From Undibacterium umbellatum (GTDB taxonomy: Bacteria > Pseudomonadota > Gammaproteobacteria > Burkholderiales > Burkholderiaceae_D), in contig NZ_JACOFX010000005.1 of assembly GCF_014284125.1 (NCBI RefSeq), forward strand, positions 248,001-312,000: a stretch of DNA of 64,000 nucleotides, in the 5' to 3' direction. This document shows, one piece after another, positions 1 through 8,763 of the stretch. Numbering within the stretch: the first letter of the stretch is position 1; the number at the start of each line of letters is the position of its first letter. The notes beneath the pieces were generated by a model, which saw only the letters and a list, made by a program, of their open reading frames with translations, did not search any database and was not told the DNA's origin. The position numbers were made by a program, and so were the translations under genes.

Positions 1-1233
1 ACGCTGGCACTGGGTGCAGACTTGCACAGGGATACTACAGAGGATACCAAGACAGCGATCACATCGATTGTGACTTATGCTGCATCAGGCCCTTCACGTG
101 GCCAGGGTGCGCGAAATGTCGCAGCACTCTATGCTGAAATGGAAATTCCTGTGACCAAGGAATTAAATTTTAACGTGGCCGTACGTGACGATCATTTCAG
201 TGATTTTGGCAATACCATCAACCCCAAGGCCAGCTTTCGCTATCAACCGATGAAGGCCTTGATGTTCCGTGGCTCAGCCAATACCGGTTTCCGCGCACCG
301 ACTTTGTTCGATCGCTACGGTTACCGTGTCCCAGGCGCAAATACCACAACGTCATCGAAATGGGATGACCCAGTGCAATGCCCTGGCGGTACGCCCGGCA
401 TAGCAGGTACGGGTAAGGCTTTGCCAGGCCTGGTGGCTTCGGCGGTATGTAATGTTTCCCTGCCACGTCAGACAGGTAGTAACCCTGATCTGGTGCCAGA
501 AACTTCACGCGGCTTCACACTGGGGGCAGTGGTAGAGCCTCTGCAAAACCTGACTTTGTCTGCAGATTACTGGCATATAGAAATGAAGGACATGCTGGCA
601 AACTTGCCTGAGCAAGTCTACTTCCTGAATCCGACCAAATACGCAGACCTGTTCGTGCGCAATGCTGATGGCTCTCTGGCTTACATCAAAAATATCACGA
701 TGAATCTGGGTGGGCAAAAAGCTTCTGGTATTGATGTGACAGTTGCTTACGATATTCCCCGCACTTCCATAGGTAATTTCAAGTTTCAGTTGAATGGCAC
801 ATACCTGACGCAATTTGATAATCAATTGGAAAAAGACAGTGCCTACGTGTCCAATGTAGGTCGTTTCGGTGTGGCCAGCAATGGCACTACCAGCAGCTTG
901 CCCATCATTACCTTCCGCTGGAAACACACGCTGACCATGTCCTGGACCAAGGGTGACTGGAGTTCGCAACTGACACAAAACTACAATACTGGCTACCACG
1001 ATCAAAATCTGATTGCCGCCCAATATTTCAGGGATATCGAGCCGTACCAGGTATGGAATTTGACCGCAAGCTATCGCGGCTTTAAAAACCTGACCTTGTC
1101 CGCCGGTATCACCAATCTGTTGGATGCCAAACCACCGATTACCAATCACAGTGGCTACACCTATGGCTATCTGAGCAGTGCTGCCAGCCCCATAGGCCGC
1201 GCATTCAATGCACGTTTGTCTTACAACTTCTGA
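1..1233 (+). CDS. TonB-dependent receptor, C-terminal part (5' end outside window)
   Basis: The reading frame is open from base 1, so the signal peptide and plug domain lie upstream of the window. The visible ~410 residues are typical of an outer-membrane beta-barrel: alternating aromatic strands, a FRAPTLFDRYG-type segment near residues 97-107, and a terminal strand ending in LSYNF with a C-terminal Phe. This family imports large substrates across the outer membrane using TonB energy. It lies 38 bp before a GH28 gene on the same strand, so import of pectin oligosaccharides is a reasonable inference, but no residue proves the substrate. Confidence 0.9.
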   Translation, partial: TLALGADLHRDTTEDTKTAITSIVTYAASGPSRGQGARNVAALYAEMEIPVTKELNFNVAVRDDHFSDFGNTINPKASFRYQPMKALMFRGSANTGFRAPTLFDRYGYRVPGANTTTSSKWDDPVQCPGGTPGIAGTGKALPGLVASAVCNVSLPRQTGSNPDLVPETSRGFTLGAVVEPLQNLTLSADYWHIEMKDMLANLPEQVYFLNPTKYADLFVRNADGSLAYIKNITMNLGGQKASGIDVTVAYDIPRTSIGNFKFQLNGTYLTQFDNQLEKDSAYVSNVGRFGVASNGTTSSLPIITFRWKHTLTMSWTKGDWSSQLTQNYNTGYHDQNLIAAQYFRDIEPYQVWNLTASYRGFKNLTLSAGITNLLDAKPPITNHSGYTYGYLSSAASPIGRAFNARLSYNF

Positions 1234-1239
1234 AGAAAA

Positions 1240-1263
1240 GTCCCCCATGCGTACATGGGGGAC
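1240..1263 (+). repeat. strong hairpin between TonB receptor and GH28 gene
   Basis: A 10-bp perfect stem, GTCCCCCATG with its complement and a CGTA loop, sits 7 bp after the receptor stop codon and 8 bp before the GH28 start. There is no following T-run, so it is not a standard terminator. It may protect or process the mRNA, or lower downstream expression. The GGAG ribosome binding site of the next gene (around 1266-1269) lies just outside the stem. Confidence 0.6.
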
Positions 1264-1271
1264 GTGGAGCC

Positions 1272-3164
1272 ATGATGCAAAACAGTAATCTGAAAAACAG
1301 TTTGAATTTGAAACGCCGCAGTTTCTTGCAGGCCGCATCTGCCAGTGGTCTCTTGTTGGGCAGTGGCATCCCAGCAAGTGCTTTTGCCGCCGCAGGAAAA
1401 CAAGATCCCTGGAAGCAGGCACAGGACATCATCAATCGTTTTTCCAAGCCCATTCAGTTCCGCAAGGAAGATTTTCCCATCACCAGTTTTGGTGCGGAAA
1501 CCTGTCAGGTCGTGCCGACAGTTGCCTGGATTTCCTTTGTTGAAAAAGCCAATCTATCGACTCCGGCGAAAGGCTCCAAGGATTGCTACCCAGCAATTGC
1601 CGAAGCCATCGCCACATGTCATAAAGCAGGTGGTGGACGAGTCGTTATCCCGGCGGGTAACTGGTATTGCGCTGGGCCTATCGTATTGTTATCGAATGTC
1701 AATGTGCACTTGCAGGCTGGCGCGCATGTTTACTTCAGCAATAATCCGGCTGACTATGCAAAATACGGCAAATTCAATTGCGGCAAGAATGGCAATTTAT
1801 CCATGACGCGCTGGGAAGGCAATGACTGCCTGAACTTCTCGTCTATGGTTTATGCTTTTGGACAAAACAATATCGCTCTTACTGGCGATGACTGGACTGC
1901 CATACTCGATGGTCAGGCTGGTGTCGATTTCCCGGATAGTCCTTATTGCTGGTGGTCCTGGAAGGGTAGGGAAAAGCCAAATACCAGCGGCGATATCGCA
2001 GCGGGCAACAGCGGAAACTATGTCAAGCATGTCAAAGGTGAGACTGAAGTTTCTCTGAATCCGCTGAATCCCACTTCATTGCAGGAAGCCGCACCGCATC
2101 TGAGTGCACAAGAAGCCAGTTTCATCCAGGGTGAAGGAGACAAATGGCGTCGCGATTCCAATTATCTGCGTGCGCTGGCAGAAGCCAGAGTACCTGCAGA
2201 AAAACGTGTGTTCGGAATGGGGCACTTCTTGCGCCCGCATATGGTGCAATTCATCAGTTGCACGAATGTGCTGTTCCAGGGCTATCAAGTTACCAATACT
2301 CCATTCTGGCAACATAACCCTGTCAATTGCCGCAATGTGCATGTGAAGAATATCTATGCCAATAGCATAGGTCCGAACAGCGATGGTTTTGATCCTGAAT
2401 CCTGTGATCACGTTTTGATAGAAGATTCAACCTTTGATACTGGCGACGATTGCATCGCAGTTGATTCTGGCAAGGGGCCGGACATACAGTATGGTCCTTC
2501 ACAGAATATCGTGATCCAGAATTGCAAGATGCATAGTGGTCATGGTGCCATGACTTTTGGCAGCATAATGTCTGGTGGTATACAGAATGTATTTGCGCAA
2601 AACCTGGTATTTGAAAACAGCCATTGGAAAACTGATCCGCTGAATATCGCAATCAGGTTGAAGTCCAATATGAGCCGAGGCGGTTTCCTGCGCAATTTGC
2701 ATATACGCAATATTACGGTGCCGAATGGCATACGTACCACACCAGCGTTCTATTCCAGCTTACCTGGTTCTGCCATTCCTACCAAGTCAGTGGCGACCTC
2801 AGCTGGCGGCATTATCACCATCGATTGTGGTTACGACCCAATCAATGACAACGTGCGTACACGTCCGCCGGTGGTTTCCGATATTCATATCTCGAACGTC
2901 AAAGTGGCGAATGTCGATACCAAAGATGGCAAGTTCTCTTGCTATCAGGCGATAGTCATTCTGGGGCCAGTGGCCAGCGACTATAACGGCCCGGCAAAAC
3001 CGGCACCGCATATTGTTCCCGTCACGAATGTCACTATCACTGATTGTGATCTCGGTACACCAGCCAATGCTGCCAATCCGCTGTATCTATACAACGTCAA
3101 GGGCTTGACCTTGAAGAATGTCAGGATAGGTAACACCGTGCATAACAAGACATTGTCTGCCTAG
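1272..3164 (+). CDS. Tat-exported GH28 family glycoside hydrolase (exo-polygalacturonase-like), copy 1
   Basis: A 630-residue GH28 right-handed beta-helix protein, expected to cleave galacturonan or oligogalacturonides. The N-terminus carries a twin-arginine signal (KRRSFLQAAS, residues ~15-24) followed by a hydrophobic stretch, so export in the folded state is likely. GH28 catalytic motifs are present: NSDG (Asp371), GDD (Asp392/393), SGHG (His424) and RLK (Arg462/Lys464). It is a close paralogue of the gene at 6804-8687, but two positions differ from that paralogue and from the usual family pattern: the Lys of IAIK is Asp398 and the Glu of GSE is Ile432. Catalytic acids are kept, so it may have changed subsite binding rather than lost activity. 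It starts with ATGATG after a GGAG. Confidence 0.88.
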   Translation: MMQNSNLKNSLNLKRRSFLQAASASGLLLGSGIPASAFAAAGKQDPWKQAQDIINRFSKPIQFRKEDFPITSFGAETCQVVPTVAWISFVEKANLSTPAKGSKDCYPAIAEAIATCHKAGGGRVVIPAGNWYCAGPIVLLSNVNVHLQAGAHVYFSNNPADYAKYGKFNCGKNGNLSMTRWEGNDCLNFSSMVYAFGQNNIALTGDDWTAILDGQAGVDFPDSPYCWWSWKGREKPNTSGDIAAGNSGNYVKHVKGETEVSLNPLNPTSLQEAAPHLSAQEASFIQGEGDKWRRDSNYLRALAEARVPAEKRVFGMGHFLRPHMVQFISCTNVLFQGYQVTNTPFWQHNPVNCRNVHVKNIYANSIGPNSDGFDPESCDHVLIEDSTFDTGDDCIAVDSGKGPDIQYGPSQNIVIQNCKMHSGHGAMTFGSIMSGGIQNVFAQNLVFENSHWKTDPLNIAIRLKSNMSRGGFLRNLHIRNITVPNGIRTTPAFYSSLPGSAIPTKSVATSAGGIITIDCGYDPINDNVRTRPPVVSDIHISNVKVANVDTKDGKFSCYQAIVILGPVASDYNGPAKPAPHIVPVTNVTITDCDLGTPANAANPLYLYNVKGLTLKNVRIGNTVHNKTLSA

Positions 3165-3180
3165 ACTTGAGACGAACTTC

Positions 3181-3206
3181 GGGGTCTGCTTGCAGACCCC
3201 GTTTTT
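3181..3206 (+). terminator. rho-independent terminator after GH28 copy 1
   Basis: The stem GGGGTCTG/CAGACCCC with a CTTG loop is followed at once by GTTTTT. It lies 16 bp after the GH28 stop codon and 24 bp before the esterase start, so it should reduce read-through into the esterase/fusion pair. Confidence 0.85.
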
Positions 3207-3229
3207 ATCGAAAAGATCAAGAGTATCCT

Positions 3230-4039
3230 ATGAAATTATTTCTTCGCTCTGTCGCCTTGATGGTGATCAGTGCCATGCTGGTCTGCGCTTGCAGCCAGCC
3301 AAAACAAGTTGAGTCTGATGTTGGCAAACCTGTCCGCATCATCCTTGTGGGGGACTCCACGATGGCCACAAGAAGTGGCTATGGTGATGCCTTGTGCCAG
3401 CGTTTCAAACCTGACGTGACTTGTCTGAATCTTGCCAAAGGCGGGCGTAGCTCCGGCAGTTATCGCGCAGAAGGTTCGTGGGAAGTAGTACAGAAACTCA
3501 TAGCAAGCAATGCGCAATTCAGCCAGACCTTGGTCCTGATACAGTTCGGCCACAATGACCAGCCCGGCAAGCCCGGACGCTCGACTGACCTGGCGACAGA
3601 GTTCCCTGTCAATATGGCTGGTTATGTTGAGGAATTGCAGGCAGCCGGGGCACATGCCGTATTGCTGACTCCTTTGACCAGGCGCAGTTTCAAAGGCGCG
3701 CAATTACAAAATGATTTGCGTCCCTGGGCAGAAGCCAGCATCAAGGTGGCGACGAGCAAGCATGTGACTTTGATCGATTTAAATGCGATCAGTTATAAGG
3801 CTGTGCAAGCCATGGGCGAAGCTGAGGCTGATACCCTGGCAATGGCACCTCCGCCTGCTGTACTGCCGGTAGCAACTACAGACTTGTCCAAGATAGAAAA
3901 AGCAGGGGCTGCGAAGTCGGCTTTTGACCGTACCCACCTTGGTGGTAAGGGGGCAGCCTATTTTTCTTCTATGGTATTGAAAGAATTGCTGATAGTCGCC
4001 CCAGTTTTGCAATCGCATGTGAATGCAGAGACTAGATGA
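3230..4039 (+). CDS. rhamnogalacturonan acetylesterase-like SGNH hydrolase (CE12), lipoprotein
   Basis: A 269-residue SGNH/GDSL esterase. Block I is GDST (catalytic Ser), block III is GHND, and the C-terminal DRTH motif supplies the Asp-His pair, which matches the rhamnogalacturonan acetylesterase (CE12) pattern. It probably removes acetyl groups from pectin so that the neighbouring GH28 enzymes can act. The N-terminal hydrophobic segment ends in VCAC, a weak lipobox, so membrane anchoring is likely but not certain. I chose the ATG at 3230 because it gives a normal signal peptide; the frame extends further upstream but through the terminator. The stop overlaps the next gene as ATGA, which suggests translational coupling. 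Confidence 0.87.
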   Translation: MKLFLRSVALMVISAMLVCACSQPKQVESDVGKPVRIILVGDSTMATRSGYGDALCQRFKPDVTCLNLAKGGRSSGSYRAEGSWEVVQKLIASNAQFSQTLVLIQFGHNDQPGKPGRSTDLATEFPVNMAGYVEELQAAGAHAVLLTPLTRRSFKGAQLQNDLRPWAEASIKVATSKHVTLIDLNAISYKAVQAMGEAEADTLAMAPPPAVLPVATTDLSKIEKAGAAKSAFDRTHLGGKGAAYFSSMVLKELLIVAPVLQSHVNAETR

Positions 4040-6753
4040 TGAGTCAGCAAAAGATAATCTCCGCAACTTGGCTCACTCCAACAATCACGGCTTTGCTGCT
4101 TGCCAGCTCTGCATATGCTCAGGATAGCCGTCTCGTGAAGGAGCCGCAGACGCCAGCCGTCTGCAGTGTGCTGGCGGCACAACTGGAGAGTGGCAAGCAG
4201 GATACAACAAACCCGGCAAGCCGCGCACCAGATACCCAGCTTCTGCAAACGGCAATAGATGCCTGCCGCCCGGGACAGGCAGTACGCTTACGCAGCCGTA
4301 ATGACAAGGTCGCATTCGTATCCGGCGCTTTGCAATTGCGCAGCGGCGTTTCGCTTTTGATCGATGCTGGTGTTACGCTGTATGCATCTACTCACTCACT
4401 GGACTATGACCGTGGTGCTGGCACTTGTGGCACGAATGATGACAAGGGCAAAGGCTGTAAGCCTTTCATCACGATTGATCGCGCTAAAGGCAGTGGCATC
4501 TATGGTGAAGGAGTCATTGATGGCCAGGGCGGTGAGCGCATCAGTGGCAAGGAAGAAAGCTGGTGGCAAATTGCCCGCCGGGCGCAAAAAGAGAACAATC
4601 GCCAGAACGTACCCAGGCTGATAGAAGTCACGCAGTCGTATAACATTACTTTGCATAATATTACGCTGCGCAATTCGCCGAATTTCCATGTCACTCTCAA
4701 CCAGGTTGATGGCTTTACGGCCTGGGGTGTGCACATCGATACCCCAGCTAACGCCAGGAATACTGATGGCATAGACCCGATTTCTTCTCGCAATATCACG
4801 ATCTCCAATAGCTATATTCGTACCGGTGATGATAATGTCGCTATCAAGGCAGGTAACAACGGGCCAACAGAAAATATCACCATACGGAATAGCCATTTCT
4901 ACTCTGGTCATGGCATGTCCATAGGCAGTGAAACCAATGGTGGAGTAAACAATATCCTGATAGAAAATCTCAGTATGGATGGCACGACTTCAGGCTTGCG
5001 CATCAAGAGTGATATCTCACGTGGCGGGCTTGTGCAAAACATTAGCTATCGCAATGTCTGCATACGCAATGTCAAGGCACCTATTGATTTTGATACGCAT
5101 TATGGAAAAATTGCGGCTGGCGATCTGATACCTCAGTACCGCAATATCAAGCTTGAGCATGTGCAATCACTGACGCCAGGCAAGATCATATTGCGTGGCT
5201 ACGATGCTGCTCGTCCCATAGAGTTTGCATTGCAAGACGTCAGTGTGGCAGATAAAAGCAGTAGCCAGTTTGAATATGTACGATTGGCCGGTAGTGAGAA
5301 AGTCGTCTTTGACAGTATTCCGGCCAATCCTCAGCAATGTGAGCAGGCCTTTGCAGCCTATCCGGAATTGCTGCACCTTAGTAAGCGTCCGCAACTCGAT
5401 GCACAGACAGCCAAGTACTTTGCCTATGCCGAAGTATTGAAGTATGCTGGCTTGCCCGGCAATGAGCGTATATCACCCTGGGATCCCAAATCTGAACCCA
5501 TCGCTGCTGACCCGCAATTGACACCTGACTATATCGTCGATGCTAATGCTGTACCAGACGGTGTCAGGACATTCAGACAAGTACAGGCCGCTGTCAATCA
5601 GGCTGTTACCGATATGGATAAAGGCAAGACTGGCAGGCAGCGCATCCATATTTTCATCAAGCCCGGCACTTATCGTGAGCTGGTATATGTACCTGATACA
5701 GCCATCCCCATTACCCTGTATGGCAACGATGCAGCCACTACCCGCATTACTGCCAATCTGGATGCTGCGACCACTGGCAGCAACTACACTGCGCAGTTTT
5801 CTGCGCAGTTTTCTGGTATGCATCACAGGATCAATGCCATGCACGAGGGTTTGAAGGATAAGCCTACGCTAGGTACTTTTGGCACCGCAGTATTATGGGT
5901 CAAAAGCCCCGGTTTTCAGGCAAAGAATCTGACTATAGAAAATTCCTATAATAAGGATAAGGGTAATGCGCTGGCAGATTGCCAGCCCGGTAATTGTCCC
6001 GATGAAAATGGTATCTATGCGCGCAGCAAAATGGTGCATCATCAGGCTTTGGCAGTCATGCTGGATGGCGCTGATAAATCGCATTTCGACAGTGTGCGCA
6101 TGCTGGGTTTCCAGGATACCTTGTATATGAAGTCGGGCAAGGATGGCCAGACCGCGAGGCAATTTTTCCAGCGCTCTTACATTGAAGGCGATGTGGATTT
6201 TATTTTTGGTGATGCTACTGCTTATTTTTTCGAAACCGAAATCAAGACTCTCGGTGACCGCAACTCTGCTTATGTCGGTGCTCCCAATACCAATGTGAAA
6301 TCACGCTATGGTTTTGTGTTCGATCATTGCCGCTTTACCCATGATGGCAGCAGCAATGCCTTGGCGGGAAAATTCAGTTTGGCCCGACAATGGTTTTCGA
6401 ACGAACGCTGTACACCATACGCACCTGTGCCTGTCCCTGGCTATGACTGCCAGATAGGCGAAGTGGATCAATTCAATTCGCCAACAGGCACGATCAGAAA
6501 GCAGACACTGGAGTCGGTAGGCAAGATGGTAGTCATGAACTCCGTGATTGGCGCTCATATCAATAAAAAACAGCCTTGGTCAGACTGGAACAAGAAAGGT
6601 ACTTTGCCTTACCGCCCGGCTCAATTTTCCAGCGATGATTACTGGGCAAATCTGCTTGCTGCAAAAATCGACCCCGTAAAACAAATGGGCTACGTCGGAC
6701 CAATTTCTCCGGTACGCGTATTTCTTGCTGAATTCAATAATACAGACGAGTGA
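4036..6753 (+). CDS. bifunctional polygalacturonase (GH28) - pectin methylesterase (CE8) fusion
   Basis: A 905-residue secreted protein with two pectinase domains. A Sec signal peptide ending near AYAQ opens it. The N-terminal half (about 40-420) is GH28 with all motifs: NTDG (Asp244), GDD (Asp265/266), SGHG (His292) and RIK (Arg322/Lys324). The C-terminal half (about 490-890) is a CE8 methylesterase: GFQDTL (Gln693, Asp694), DFIFG (Asp721) and LARQW (Arg784; plant enzymes usually have LGRPW). Methylesterases expose free galacturonate, the substrate of polygalacturonases, so the two activities form one chain of events. The gene starts inside the stop of the acetylesterase gene. I am confident of both domains; activity is inferred from the motifs. 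Confidence 0.92.
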   Translation: MMSQQKIISATWLTPTITALLLASSAYAQDSRLVKEPQTPAVCSVLAAQLESGKQDTTNPASRAPDTQLLQTAIDACRPGQAVRLRSRNDKVAFVSGALQLRSGVSLLIDAGVTLYASTHSLDYDRGAGTCGTNDDKGKGCKPFITIDRAKGSGIYGEGVIDGQGGERISGKEESWWQIARRAQKENNRQNVPRLIEVTQSYNITLHNITLRNSPNFHVTLNQVDGFTAWGVHIDTPANARNTDGIDPISSRNITISNSYIRTGDDNVAIKAGNNGPTENITIRNSHFYSGHGMSIGSETNGGVNNILIENLSMDGTTSGLRIKSDISRGGLVQNISYRNVCIRNVKAPIDFDTHYGKIAAGDLIPQYRNIKLEHVQSLTPGKIILRGYDAARPIEFALQDVSVADKSSSQFEYVRLAGSEKVVFDSIPANPQQCEQAFAAYPELLHLSKRPQLDAQTAKYFAYAEVLKYAGLPGNERISPWDPKSEPIAADPQLTPDYIVDANAVPDGVRTFRQVQAAVNQAVTDMDKGKTGRQRIHIFIKPGTYRELVYVPDTAIPITLYGNDAATTRITANLDAATTGSNYTAQFSAQFSGMHHRINAMHEGLKDKPTLGTFGTAVLWVKSPGFQAKNLTIENSYNKDKGNALADCQPGNCPDENGIYARSKMVHHQALAVMLDGADKSHFDSVRMLGFQDTLYMKSGKDGQTARQFFQRSYIEGDVDFIFGDATAYFFETEIKTLGDRNSAYVGAPNTNVKSRYGFVFDHCRFTHDGSSNALAGKFSLARQWFSNERCTPYAPVPVPGYDCQIGEVDQFNSPTGTIRKQTLESVGKMVVMNSVIGAHINKKQPWSDWNKKGTLPYRPAQFSSDDYWANLLAAKIDPVKQMGYVGPISPVRVFLAEFNNTDE

Positions 6754-6803
6754 GCTGGTAGCAGGATTAAAAGTGCGATCGAAAAAAACACAAGAGAGAT
6801 AAT

Positions 6804-8687
6804 ATGAAACAGGAAAAACGAATTCAATCAAGCCAACCTGCACGTCGCAGTTTTATGAAAAAAGTGTCGCTAACGGGATTGTCCGTCACGACTGGCAGTG
6901 CGTTGCCAGTGAGCCAGGCACTTGCTGCGATCACGATAGACGATCCCTGGAAAAAAGCGCAGGATATCGTGGACCGCCTTTCCAGCCCTTTGAAATTTCG
7001 CAAGGCGGACTACCGCATCACGGATTTTGGCGCAGTCACTTGTGAATTGAAAAGTGTCAAAGCCTGGATATCGTATGAAGAGCAGGCTGCTGTGCAAACG
7101 CCGGTAGCAAATTCCATAGATATTTATCCAGCCATAACTCAAGCGATCAAGACTTGCCATGAAGCAGGTGGTGGCCGTGTGCTGGTTCCTGCCGGGAACT
7201 GGTATTGTGCCGGGCCTATCGTTTTATTATCGAACGTGAATGTGCATTTGCTCAAAGGCGCACACGTCTATTTCAGTAATGACCCGGAAGACTATGCAAA
7301 ATATGGCAGCTTTGATTGCGGGCCAAACGGCAAGTTGGTGATTTCGCGCTGGCAAAGCAATGACTGCCTGAACTTTTCACCCATGGTGTATGCCTATGGT
7401 CAGGATAATATTGCCCTGACCGGTGACGACTGGACCAGCATACTCGACGGCCAGGGTGGTGTTCCGTTTGATGAAAATGGTGATTGCTGGTGGACCTGGA
7501 AGGGCAAGCAAAAAACCATCAATTCAGTAGGCCAAAATACCAGCCCCAATTACAAGCATGGCAAGCGTTCGGAAAATACACCGAATGACTTGAATGCCAT
7601 CAGCCTGGAAAAAATCGCACCTCAAGTCGATGAAAAGCACAGGCTGCGCATACAAGGTGACAATGATAAGTGGCGAGCCGATGCGAATTACCTGCCATCG
7701 CTTTCTGAGGCTGGTGTTCCTTTGGGTAAGCGCATCTTCGGCTTGGGACATAATCTGCGCCCACCGATGATACAGTTCATCAGTTGTACGAATGTGCTGA
7801 TGCAAGGCTACCAGGTCAACCACACGCCGTTCTGGCAGCATCATCCTGTACATTGCCGCAATGTCGTGATACGCAATGTGCTGGCAAAAAGCCATGGCCC
7901 CAACAGCGATGGCTTTGATCCTGAAGCTTGTGACCATGTGCTGGTGGAATCATGCACCTTTGATTCTGGCGATGACTGTATCGCCATCAAGGCGGGCAAG
8001 AATCTCGATACGCATTTTGGTCCTTCGCAAAATATTGTTATCCAGAATTGCACCATGCAAAGTGGCCATGGTGCGGTGACACTGGGGAGTGAAATGGCGG
8101 GCGGTATACAGAATGTCTATGCGCAGAATCTCTTGTTTGAAAATATACACTGGGCCACTGATCCATTGAATACGGCGATACGTCTGAAGACGAATATGAA
8201 TCGGGGTGGTTACCTGAAAAATTTCTATGTACGTAATATCTCGATACCGAATGGGGTACAGACCAGTCCGTCTTTTTATACATCACTCCCTGGCTCACCC
8301 ATCCAGTCAAAGACGGTGGCCACCGCTGCCGGTGCCGTGATCACTTTTGATTGTGATTACGCACCTGTCAGTGACAATGTCAGGACCAGACCACCAGTGG
8401 TGACGAATGTGCATATCTCGAATGTCAAAGTGGGTAATGTCACGACCAAAAATGGCAAGTTCTCGTGCTTCCAGGCCATCGTCATTCTAGGACCAGTAGC
8501 GTCTGACTATAATGGGGACGATAAGAACCCAATGATCTTCCCGGTTACTAATGTCAGTATCAGTGATTGCCAGTTTGGGACGCCAGTGAATTCAGCCAGC
8601 CCTATGTATTTGTATAACGTACAGGGTCTGGAATTGAAGAATGTACAGATAGGTGACAAACTGCATAGTTCTGTATTGTCAGCATAA
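6804..8687 (+). CDS. Tat-exported GH28 family glycoside hydrolase, copy 2
   Basis: A 627-residue paralogue of the gene at 1272-3164, with the same architecture. It has a Tat signal (ARRSFMKK, residues ~13-20). Motifs are NSDG (Asp369), GDD (Asp390/391), SGHG (His422) and RLK (Arg460/Lys462). Unlike copy 1 it keeps the usual Lys396 in IAIK and Glu430 in GSE, so it is the more standard enzyme. The two paralogues bracket the esterase and the fusion gene, and probably arose by duplication. The expected role is release of galacturonate from pectic chains in the periplasm or outside the cell. A ribosome binding site (AGAGA) precedes the ATG. Confidence 0.9.
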   Translation: MKQEKRIQSSQPARRSFMKKVSLTGLSVTTGSALPVSQALAAITIDDPWKKAQDIVDRLSSPLKFRKADYRITDFGAVTCELKSVKAWISYEEQAAVQTPVANSIDIYPAITQAIKTCHEAGGGRVLVPAGNWYCAGPIVLLSNVNVHLLKGAHVYFSNDPEDYAKYGSFDCGPNGKLVISRWQSNDCLNFSPMVYAYGQDNIALTGDDWTSILDGQGGVPFDENGDCWWTWKGKQKTINSVGQNTSPNYKHGKRSENTPNDLNAISLEKIAPQVDEKHRLRIQGDNDKWRADANYLPSLSEAGVPLGKRIFGLGHNLRPPMIQFISCTNVLMQGYQVNHTPFWQHHPVHCRNVVIRNVLAKSHGPNSDGFDPEACDHVLVESCTFDSGDDCIAIKAGKNLDTHFGPSQNIVIQNCTMQSGHGAVTLGSEMAGGIQNVYAQNLLFENIHWATDPLNTAIRLKTNMNRGGYLKNFYVRNISIPNGVQTSPSFYTSLPGSPIQSKTVATAAGAVITFDCDYAPVSDNVRTRPPVVTNVHISNVKVGNVTTKNGKFSCFQAIVILGPVASDYNGDDKNPMIFPVTNVSISDCQFGTPVNSASPMYLYNVQGLELKNVQIGDKLHSSVLSA

Positions 8688-8701
8688 GTTCAAAATTAGT
8701 G

Positions 8702-8736
8702 AAAAAAAAGCGCATAAGAGAAAATCTCTTATGCGC
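8702..8736 (-). terminator. terminator of the galacturonate catabolic operon
   Basis: A 12-bp perfect stem (8710-8721 with 8725-8736, AAA loop) is followed on the minus strand by eight T residues. It therefore ends transcription of the SMP-30 gene. It also separates the converging pectinase and galacturonate operons; on the plus strand there is no T-run. Confidence 0.88.
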
Positions 8737-8763
8737 CCAAGTACCACTGCGCTTTCTACAAAA

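Noticed and set aside
505..1422. 305-residue minus-strand frame
   Set aside because: Antisense to the TonB receptor; its composition does not look like a real protein.
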